Shown one piece after another: positions 1 through 7,624 of a DNA stretch of 7,624 nt (position 1 is its first letter; each line of letters begins with the position of its first letter). This DNA is from Acidobacteriota bacterium (GTDB taxonomy: Bacteria > Acidobacteriota > Thermoanaerobaculia > Multivoradales > JAHEKO01): the NCBI GenBank assembly GCA_030610025.1, contig JAUWSP010000117.1, forward strand, positions 1 to 7,624. The letters are read 5' to 3'. The notes under the pieces are model-generated. The model ran no database searches and was not told the origin of the DNA. It saw nothing but the letters and a program-made list of their open reading frames with translations. The translations under genes were made by a program, and so were the position numbers.

Positions 1-1934
1 CCCAGGACCGTGCGCAAGCGGCCCCTGGTCATGGGCAGAAACCTCTGGTAAGAGCCTTGCGGTCGCCAGAAGTCCGTGTTGCCGCCCAGAGGGCCGCCGG
101 CCAGATCCAGCGAGACATTGGCTCGACTGCCGAAAGTCGGCTGCAGACGACTGTCCCTTCGATCCCGGACCACGGACCAGCGAAGCATCGCGACTTTTCG
201 GTTGAGCTGTTGCGTGATCGGGTCGCCTTCCAGGTCGAATTCGGTCCGGGACTCGTCGGAGTCGAAGCGGGAAAAGGTGGTGGAGAAATTGCCGAAGATC
301 CCCAGGTTGCGGCCGTAGGTCAGCGTGCCACCGACGTTATCCTGAAACACCGTTTGCCCGGTGAGCAGGTTGTAGTCGATACGACGTTTGAAGATCGACG
401 CGCCAAAACTCTGGGGCCTGTTCAGAAACCAGGGAATGAAGTAGGACAAATCGAAGATATCCTGCCGGGAGCCCAACTGCGCGGAAACGCCGAGAGTCTC
501 TCCCCTGCCCAGGAAATTCCGCGTCCTGAACTGAAACTGCCCGAAGAAGCCATCGACTTCGCTGAAGCCACCGCCGAAGAGCATCTCGGTTCGCTCGCCC
601 TCCTCACCCTGGATGGTGAGGTCCACGAGCTTCTCCTCCGAATCGATATCGAAGGCCACCGGGTCCTCTTCATTGACCATGAACACCTCGGACTGCCCGA
701 TGCGCAGCAGGCTGTTCTTCAAGGCCCCGGTGTTCATGACCAGGCCCTCTTGAATGCTCATGTCGCGCCGCAGAACCTTGTCCTTCGTCTTGGTGTTGCC
801 CGAGAACTCGATCCGGCCGATGCGGAACTGTTCGCCCTCGTCGACGTGAATGATCACATCCGCGACCTGATCGGACCTTTCCACGATCTCAGGCTCGATC
901 TGCGCGAAAAGATGGCCCGTATTCGAATAGAGCTCCCGGATCGTCTCCAGACCTTCATCGACTACCTTGGAGCGTAGCCAACCGCCCTTGGGGCGCTCGA
1001 ACTGGCGCAGCAGCACCTCAGCCGGGAACCGGTCGGCGCCCTCGATAGTGATCTCGCCAAGCCTCCAGCGGTCCCCTTCCTCGACGGGAATCGTGATGAA
1101 AAGCCGCCGCTTGACGTCGTCTCCTGCAGCCTCGCCACCTTTGACGGGCTTGACCTCGATCTTCGGCTCTCCCAGAACCACATTCTTGTAGCCCGCCTTC
1201 AGGTAGAGCTCCCGAACGGCGTCGAGATCCTCGTTCAGGGCAGCCGGACTATAGATGTCCTTCTTCATGATCTTGGTGACGAGGTTGGATTCCTTGGTGT
1301 CGCCCATCGACCAGGCCAATCGCCTGTCCTTGAAGACGGTGTTGCCTTCGAAGTCGATTTCACCCACCCTTACCTTGTCACCCTCGTCGATCGTATAGAC
1401 CACCCGACGGTCGGACCTCGAGGCCTCCGCGATCGTGTAGTTGGCCTCCGCCAACCGGAAGCCCTTTTCGGCGTACAGCTCTTGAATGGCGCCCCTGAGC
1501 CGGTGCAGCTCACCGAGGCTCAGGGAATCTCCCTCGCGTACCCGGATCGACTCGGAAATGACTTTCTCGTTGATGTCCGAACGGCTGATTCGTTTCAGCC
1601 CTTCATACTCGATCGACCGCAGGGTCGGCCGTTCCTTGACCGTCACCACCACCTGGACACCGCCCTCCGCTGGACTCGTTTCGATCTTGATGTCATCCAC
1701 CAGATTGCGGGTCCACAGGGCGTGCATCTTCTCGTTCAGCTGGTCGGCGTCATAGATCTCTCCCTCGGCCAGACCGAGGTAGTAGTTGAGGGTCTCCTCG
1801 GTCAGCGACTCGAGGCCCTGGTAGACGATCTCCTGGATAGGCTGGCCGCTCAGGTTCTGTGCCGACGCGGGAACCGCCAGGACCCACGCGAGCAGGAGGG
1901 CGAGCAGGACTGAGCGGTTGATTCGAATCTTCAT
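1..1934 (-). CDS. bamA: Outer-membrane protein assembly factor BamA (3' end beyond window)
   Basis: This is the Omp85-family insertase that folds beta-barrel proteins into the outer membrane. The minus-strand frame from ATG at 1934 is open to the window edge, giving about 645 visible residues. Residues 1-25 form a signal peptide: a basic N-terminus, a Leu/Ala-rich core, and likely cleavage after Ala-Ser-Ala at 23-25. Five POTRA domains follow at roughly 31-102, 103-188, 189-289, 290-368 and 369-444. Each ends in beta-strand and 'EG(D/E)' patterns such as VEEGDRW and VDEGEQF. The barrel begins near 447 with the typical FGGGFSEVDGFFG and NFLGRGE strands. The rest of the barrel, including the conserved loop-6 VRGF/Y-type motif, lies outside the window. 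An in-frame GTG at 1967-1965 would add 11 residues before the signal peptide, so ATG is preferred. Its ribosome site is weak (AGGA, 11-nt spacing). TamA is a less likely alternative, because it has three POTRAs rather than five. Confidence 0.96.
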   Translation of the reverse strand, partial: MKIRINRSVLLALLLAWVLAVPASAQNLSGQPIQEIVYQGLESLTEETLNYYLGLAEGEIYDADQLNEKMHALWTRNLVDDIKIETSPAEGGVQVVVTVKERPTLRSIEYEGLKRISRSDINEKVISESIRVREGDSLSLGELHRLRGAIQELYAEKGFRLAEANYTIAEASRSDRRVVYTIDEGDKVRVGEIDFEGNTVFKDRRLAWSMGDTKESNLVTKIMKKDIYSPAALNEDLDAVRELYLKAGYKNVVLGEPKIEVKPVKGGEAAGDDVKRRLFITIPVEEGDRWRLGEITIEGADRFPAEVLLRQFERPKGGWLRSKVVDEGLETIRELYSNTGHLFAQIEPEIVERSDQVADVIIHVDEGEQFRIGRIEFSGNTKTKDKVLRRDMSIQEGLVMNTGALKNSLLRIGQSEVFMVNEEDPVAFDIDSEEKLVDLTIQGEEGERTEMLFGGGFSEVDGFFGQFQFRTRNFLGRGETLGVSAQLGSRQDIFDLSYFIPWFLNRPQSFGASIFKRRIDYNLLTGQTVFQDNVGGTLTYGRNLGIFGNFSTTFSRFDSDESRTEFDLEGDPITQQLNRKVAMLRWSVVRDRRDSRLQPTFGSRANVSLDLAGGPLGGNTDFWRPQGSYQRFLPMTRGRLRTVL

Positions 1935-2007
1935 CGACGGAACAATCCTACGGGTCCTGGTTCGCACTCATGGGAACAACTCACGTTACAAGGGCCGATT
2001 CACCTGG

Positions 2008-2036
2008 ATCATCGACCTGCGGCAGGATTCATGCAA
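2008..2036 (-). promoter_or_regulatory. Weak candidate promoter for bamA
   Basis: On the minus strand TTGCAT (2036-2031) is followed after 17 nt by GATGAT (2013-2008). These match the sigma-70 consensus boxes at 3 of 6 and 4 of 6 positions. The spacing is ideal, but matches this weak occur often by chance. The site would leave a leader of about 70 nt before bamA. It is the only candidate I noticed in the gap. Confidence 0.2.
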
Positions 2037-2052
2037 GCTCCTTGCCGCTGCC

Positions 2053-2068
2053 GCCATCAGTCGATGGC
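2053..2068 (-). other. Small hairpin just downstream of clpC stop
   Basis: The transcript strand reads GCCATC-GACT-GATGGC, a perfect 6-bp stem with a 4-nt loop, starting 8 nt after the clpC TGA. It is not followed by a run of T, so it does not look like an intrinsic terminator. It could be an RNA-processing or 3'-stabilising element, or chance. A competing 7-bp pairing exists: CATCGAC at 2060-2066 (transcript sense) with GTCGATG at 2010-2016. Confidence 0.35.
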
Positions 2069-2075
2069 CGACTCT

Positions 2076-4502
<2,427 letters not shown>

Positions 4503-4512
4503 TCGTCGTGGA

Positions 4513-4517
4513 CTCCC
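4513..4517 (-). promoter_or_regulatory. Ribosome binding site supporting the clpC GTG start
   Basis: GGGAG lies 10 nt upstream of the GTG at 4502-4500, just before the Phe-Glu-Lys-Tyr that usually opens ClpC proteins. The alternative TTG at 4556 has no purine-rich site at a suitable distance. This decides the start in favour of 4502. Confidence 0.6.
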
Positions 4518-4552
4518 AAACGCCGCAGTGGAATGGATTTCGACAGGCGGAA

Positions 4553-5236
4553 TCAACAGCGCCCAGCGTGTAATTTGCCGCCTTCGAGTGCGAGGAGTCT
4601 ACCACAACGATTGGCCAGATCCGGGTTGTGCGTGACCACCAGAGCCGTGGTCCCGTGCCTCTCCTGCAGGTCGAGCATCAGATCGAAGACCTGAACTCCG
4701 CTCTCTGGATCGAGATTACCGGTCGGCTCATCCGCCAACAGCAGCGGCGGCTCCATGAACAACGCTCGGCACAAAGCCACCCGCTGGCGTTCCCCGCCGG
4801 AGAGCTGGCTGGGAAAATGGTCCAAGCGGTCCTGTAGGCCGACCTCCTCCAAGAGTCCCTGGGCTCGCTTCTGAGCCCAAGCCGAGCTCTTGCCAGCAAT
4901 GCGACCCGGCAGCATCACATTCTCGAGGGCCGAGAAATCGCCGAGCAGCTCCTGGAACTGAAACACGAAGCCGATCGTCCGATTCCGAAAGGCCGCCAAT
5001 CGCCGCGGGCCCATGTCGGCCAGACCCTGACCACCGACCTCGATGGTCCCGGCATCGGGGATATCCAGAGCACCCAGCAGGTGAAGCAGCGTCGACTTGC
5101 CGCAACCGGATGGGCCGACAATCGCCACAAACTCTCCGGCCTGCACCTCCAGATCCAAGCCGTTGAGCACCTGGACCCGCCGCTCCCCATCTCGGTAGGC
5201 TTTCTGCACGCCCCTCACCCGAATCGAGACACTCAT
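4553..5236 (-). CDS. lolD: Lipoprotein-releasing system ATP-binding protein LolD
   Basis: This is the ABC ATPase that powers extraction of mature lipoproteins from the inner membrane for transfer to LolA. It has 227 residues, normal for LolD. Visible motifs are Walker [10 protein letters not shown] at 41-49, Q-loop VFQFQ at 91-95, ABC signature LSGGERQR at 145-152, Walker B LLLADEP at 165-171 with the catalytic Glu at 170, and H-loop His at 203. The stretch [17 protein letters not shown] after the Q-loop closely resembles the LolD-type form (L-x-D-F-x-A-L-E-N-V) rather than MacB or FtsE. The ATG at 5236 overlaps the permease TGA as ATGA, and a GGAGG site lies 10 nt upstream at 5251-5247, so the two genes are translationally coupled. 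The frame stays open far upstream inside the permease gene, but that extension encodes no recognisable protein and is not part of LolD. The gene ends in TGA at 4555-4553. Confidence 0.95.
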   Translation of the reverse strand: MSVSIRVRGVQKAYRDGERRVQVLNGLDLEVQAGEFVAIVGPSGCGKSTLLHLLGALDIPDAGTIEVGGQGLADMGPRRLAAFRNRTIGFVFQFQELLGDFSALENVMLPGRIAGKSSAWAQKRAQGLLEEVGLQDRLDHFPSQLSGGERQRVALCRALFMEPPLLLADEPTGNLDPESGVQVFDLMLDLQERHGTTALVVTHNPDLANRCGRLLALEGGKLHAGRC

Positions 5237-6408
5237 CGTCTCAATGCCTCCACCGGCCACAGCGAGGCGGCCCGATGGGCTGCATAGAACGAACACGAAA
5301 AGGTGAGGATGACCGTGGTCCCGACGATTGCCAGGACATCCCGGGCACGCACCAAGAAGGGCACATGGTCGAGGAAGTAGACCTGACTCGGCAGGGCCAG
5401 CAGCTCGTACCGATCGAGCAGCCACGAGCCTCCGACACCCAGTGTGAGTCCGATCACCGCCCCCAACCCCACGAGCAATGCCCCCAGCCACAGGAAAATC
5501 TGCCGCAATGACGACGGGGGGGCTCCCATGGCGCCGAGCATGCCGACCTCGGGTCGCTTGCTGGCCAGAATCAGCGTCAGATCGGAGACCAGGGACATCC
5601 CAGCCACCACCACAATCAGGAAGACAGCTATGAACATGAGCGTCTTCTCCAGGCGCAGGGCGAAGAAGAGAACCCGATTCAGGTCTCGCCAGGTTCGCAC
5701 CGTGCTCTCGGCCGGCAGCACCGCCGGCAACCTTCCCGCGACTCCGAGGGCCACGTCCAGATCGCCGCAATCCACCACCAGACGGTGCACGGCCGAGGCC
5801 CCGAAGAGCATGCTGGCCTCGGTGAGCGGCAGCGCCAACCGATCTTCCTGCTCGGCTCGTCCCGCCTCGAAGGTGCCTACGACCGGCAACCTTCGAACCC
5901 GCGGTTGTGGACCCACTGGGGTCAGCGTCGGGACCGGAGAGACGATCTCTACGACATCGCCCGGCTGCAACCCCCATAGATTGGCCAACCCGTCGCCCAG
6001 GTACAGCCCGGAGCTTCGGGAAGTAGCCTCGGGAAACAACTCTGGAAGCCCTGCACCATAGCCAACGACCTCCACCGCTCTCGAGCGGCCTCTGGCCAGA
6101 AGCCAGCCTCCACCCCGAATGACGACCTGAGCTGACCGCACCTCATCGATCGACTGAACGGCTTTTCTGGCCGCCTCGGGATCAGCGCCAGCTGGTAGCT
6201 CGATTTCGATCTGGGGAGTCCGCGACAATACCTCCTCTTTGAGGGCGGACTGGAATCCGGACAGCGCAGCCAGAGCCAGGATCAGGGCTGCCACCCCAAG
6301 AGCGATTCCCCCGGCTGCGGTCAGGGACAGGAAGGTGATGAAGGCATCCCGGCGAGAGCTCCTGAGATACCGGGCGGCAACCCAAAGCGGCAGCGGCATC
6401 CTACTCAC
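5233..6408 (-). CDS. lolC: Lipoprotein-releasing ABC transporter permease (LolC/LolE/LolF type)
   Basis: This is the inner-membrane permease partner of LolD, which releases outer-membrane lipoproteins to LolA. It has 391 residues and the FtsX/MacB-type layout: one membrane segment at about 29-51, a periplasmic domain of about 200 residues (52-256), then three segments at about 257-281, 304-326 and 355-376. Family hallmarks are the LRLEKTLMFI entry to segment 2, the cytoplasmic coupling stretch ASKRPEVGMLGAMGA at 282-296, the LPSQVYFLDHVP periplasmic turn near 339-350, and the C-terminal AAHRAASLWPVEALR. The GTG start at 6408 has GGGAG 8 nt upstream; an ATG three codons later has no proper site. 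The gene begins 48 bp after lysS and its stop overlaps the lolD start. Only one permease gene is present beside lolD, so the complex may be a homodimer (LolF-like), or a second permease lies elsewhere. Sequence alone does not settle whether it is LolC or LolE. Confidence 0.92.
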   Translation of the reverse strand: MSRMPLPLWVAARYLRSSRRDAFITFLSLTAAGGIALGVAALILALAALSGFQSALKEEVLSRTPQIEIELPAGADPEAARKAVQSIDEVRSAQVVIRGGGWLLARGRSRAVEVVGYGAGLPELFPEATSRSSGLYLGDGLANLWGLQPGDVVEIVSPVPTLTPVGPQPRVRRLPVVGTFEAGRAEQEDRLALPLTEASMLFGASAVHRLVVDCGDLDVALGVAGRLPAVLPAESTVRTWRDLNRVLFFALRLEKTLMFIAVFLIVVVAGMSLVSDLTLILASKRPEVGMLGAMGAPPSSLRQIFLWLGALLVGLGAVIGLTLGVGGSWLLDRYELLALPSQVYFLDHVPFLVRARDVLAIVGTTVILTFSCSFYAAHRAASLWPVEALRR

Positions 6409-6416
6409 CCGCCCAG

Positions 6417-6421
6417 CTCCC
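6417..6421 (-). promoter_or_regulatory. Ribosome binding site supporting the permease GTG start
   Basis: GGGAG lies 8 nt upstream of the GTG at 6408-6406. The nearby in-frame ATG at 6399-6397 would have purines directly against it with no usable spacing. The GTG is therefore the likelier start. Confidence 0.55.
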
Positions 6422-6456
6422 GGGAAGACTGCGGGGTGAGCGCGGAATCCAGACCC

Positions 6457-7624
6457 TCACGACTCATCACCCGTCTCTGGTCGCAGCAATGGAAACAGGA
6501 TGACATCCCGTATCGAGGCAGCGTCCGTGAACAACATCGCCAGTCTGTCGATGCCGATTCCCTCGCCGCCGGCGGGCGGCATGCCGTGCTCGAGAGCACG
6601 GATATAGTCCTCGTCGAAGCGATGGGCCTCGTCGTCGCCCTCCTGCCTGGCCTGGACCTGATCACGAAATCGCTCGGCCTGCAGATCCGGGTCATTCAAC
6701 TCCGAGTAGGCGTTGGCGATCTCCATGCCGCCCATGAACAGCTCGAATCGCTCGGTAAATCGTGGATCGCCAGGGCAAACCTTGGCGAACGGCGAAACCT
6801 CCACCGGGAGCTCGGTGATGAAGGTCGGCTGGATCAAATGATCCTCCACTGACTCTTCGAATAGCGCCACCAGAAAGCGTCCGTACCAACCCTCGGGCAG
6901 GTCGGCTTCCGGGAATCGACTCTCGAGCTCCTGCCTCGACGAGCACTGGAGTACAGGGTGCTCGGAATCCTTGGCGACAGCTGGCAGTGGCAACTGACGT
7001 TCGTCGAAGATCGCGGCCAGGTCTGCAAGATGGTCCAACCTCGCTTCATCGACACCGGCGAACTCGGCAATGGCCTGTCGCAACGTGTACCGACGCCATG
7101 GCGCGGCAAGATCGAGACGGGTGTCATTCCAAACCAGTGCCGGCTCCCCGAGGATCTGTGATGCCAACTTCGACACCATCTCCTCGGTGAGAGCCATCAG
7201 CTGCTCGTAGTCCGAGTAGGCCCAATAGAACTCCAACATGGTGAACTCGGGATTGTGTTGGGTGGAGATTCCCTCGTTGCGAAAGCTCCTGTTGATCTCG
7301 TAGACGCGATGGAATCCACCAACCAGAAGCCGCTTCAGATAGAGCTCGGGTGCGATTCGCAGATACAGGTCGATATCCAGTGCGTTGTGATGGGTCACGA
7401 ACGGCCGGGCGGCGGCACCCCCAGCCATGGCCTGCATCATGGGCGTTTCAACCTCGAGAAAGCCCCGCTCGTTCAGGAACGTGCGCATTCCGTGTACGAG
7501 CGCAGCCCGAACCTCGAAGCGGTGGCGGGATTCCTCGTTGAACAGAAGATCCAGATATCTGCGTCGATAGCGGGCTTCCACATCGGTCAAACCATGCCAC
7601 TTCTCGGGCAAAGGCCTGACCGCC
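6457..7624 (-). CDS. lysS: Lysyl-tRNA synthetase, class II (5' end beyond window)
   Basis: This enzyme attaches lysine to tRNA-Lys in the cytoplasm using ATP. About 388 residues are visible; the N-terminal OB-fold anticodon-binding domain, roughly 105-120 residues, lies outside the window. The first visible residues, VRPLPEKWHGLTDVEARYR, are the usual junction into the catalytic core, so the frame continues off the window edge. A TTG at 7611 is in frame but is not a real start. In visible numbering, motif 1 is near 45-63 (RTFLNERGFLEVETPMM). The motif 2 core FRNEG is at 114-118, followed by the class II lysine-type HNPEFTMLEFYWAY. Motif 3, GGEGIGIDRL, is at 352-361. The stretch PTFITELPVEVSPFAK and GGMEIANAYSELNDP are also typical of bacterial LysRS. 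The region between motifs 2 and 3 seems about 25 residues longer than I recall for E. coli LysS. The gene ends in TGA, 48 bp before the permease. Confidence 0.97.
   Translation of the reverse strand, partial: AVRPLPEKWHGLTDVEARYRRRYLDLLFNEESRHRFEVRAALVHGMRTFLNERGFLEVETPMMQAMAGGAAARPFVTHHNALDIDLYLRIAPELYLKRLLVGGFHRVYEINRSFRNEGISTQHNPEFTMLEFYWAYSDYEQLMALTEEMVSKLASQILGEPALVWNDTRLDLAAPWRRYTLRQAIAEFAGVDEARLDHLADLAAIFDERQLPLPAVAKDSEHPVLQCSSRQELESRFPEADLPEGWYGRFLVALFEESVEDHLIQPTFITELPVEVSPFAKVCPGDPRFTERFELFMGGMEIANAYSELNDPDLQAERFRDQVQARQEGDDEAHRFDEDYIRALEHGMPPAGGEGIGIDRLAMLFTDAASIRDVILFPLLRPETGDES

Larger units (their letters stand above)
1935..2075 (-). other. 141-bp clpC-bamA intergenic gap
   Basis: This is the longest non-coding stretch in the window; the other gaps are about 50 bp or are overlaps. 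It contains a small hairpin just after the clpC stop, a 7-bp inverted repeat that would compete with that hairpin, and one weak promoter-like pair. I see no T-tract terminator and no convincing small gene; the open frames here are under 25 codons. It may simply be a leader for bamA. Confidence 0.6.

Noticed and set aside
57..977. 306-codon plus-strand open frame
   Set aside because: It lies antisense to the bamA POTRA and barrel region, whose minus-strand frame gives a clear BamA protein. The plus-strand translation has no recognisable domain, and long antisense frames are common in GC-rich coding DNA.
1965..1967. Upstream GTG as the bamA start
   Set aside because: It would place 11 Arg-rich residues before an otherwise standard signal peptide. 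The ATG at 1934 gives a normal secreted precursor.
2016..2026. Palindrome CCTGCGGCAGG as an operator
   Set aside because: It is a single 11-bp near-palindrome with no second copy in the window and no match to an operator I recognise. It falls between the weak promoter boxes, but that is not enough to call a site.
2053..2068. Intrinsic terminator after clpC
   Set aside because: The 6-bp stem is not followed by a T-run on the transcript strand, so it does not fit a Rho-independent terminator.
5516..5522. Seven-G homopolymer in the permease gene as a phase-variation tract
   Set aside because: It is short, encodes the conserved Gly-Ala-Pro-Pro turn, and the frame is intact on both sides. Seven bases in GC-rich DNA is not unusual, and a core permease is an unlikely phase-variable gene.
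4553..5977. 474-codon minus-strand frame suggesting a fusion to LolD
   Set aside because: Only the last 227 codons match LolD. The upstream part is an alternate frame of the permease gene, Gly/Arg-rich with no domain, and the ATGA overlap with a good ribosome site marks the true start.
5444..6061. 205-codon plus-strand open frame
   Set aside because: It is antisense to the Lol permease. Its low-complexity Arg/Ser/Thr-rich translation is typical of a shadow frame.

Overview
The window holds five genes, all on the minus strand, in the order lysS, lolC/E-type permease, lolD, clpC, bamA. lysS is cut at its 5' end by the right edge of the window, and bamA is cut at its 3' end by the left edge. 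The three middle genes are complete. No tRNA, rRNA, CRISPR array, insertion sequence or phage gene was seen. All long plus-strand reading frames are antisense shadows of these genes.

Organism: the window comes from a diderm (outer-membrane) bacterium, because it encodes the lipoprotein-releasing LolCD machinery and the BamA outer-membrane insertase. Base composition looks moderately high in G+C, and GTG starts are used. The order lysS-lolC-lolD-bamA is known from Deltaproteobacteria-type genomes. A ClpC-type unfoldase (UVR motif, short middle domain) rather than ClpA points more towards Acidobacteriota, Gemmatimonadota or a related uncultured diderm phylum. This placement is inference from gene content and recall, not a database result.

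Layout on the minus strand: lysS (7624-6457, catalytic domain only); a 48-bp gap; the permease (6408-5233); a 4-bp ATGA overlap; lolD (5236-4553); about 50 bp if clpC starts at the preferred GTG, or overlap if it starts at an upstream TTG; clpC (4502-2076); a 141-bp gap holding a small hairpin and at best a weak promoter; and bamA (1934 to the window edge). The tight spacing from lysS to clpC suggests one transcript. The longer gap before bamA is the only place in the window where a separate promoter or control element could sit.

How the genes relate: the LolC/E permease and LolD form the inner-membrane ABC complex that hands lipoproteins to LolA. BamA inserts beta-barrel proteins into the outer membrane and depends on lipoprotein partners in most diderms. 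ClpC unfolds cytoplasmic proteins for ClpP. LysRS supplies lysyl-tRNA. So envelope assembly genes are interleaved with translation and protein quality control. This is mostly core, housekeeping DNA, and I found no clear novel system. The points most worth a second look are the placement of clpC inside an envelope operon, an in-phase A AAA AAG slippery heptamer with an upstream Shine-Dalgarno-like sequence inside clpC, and the structured gap before bamA.
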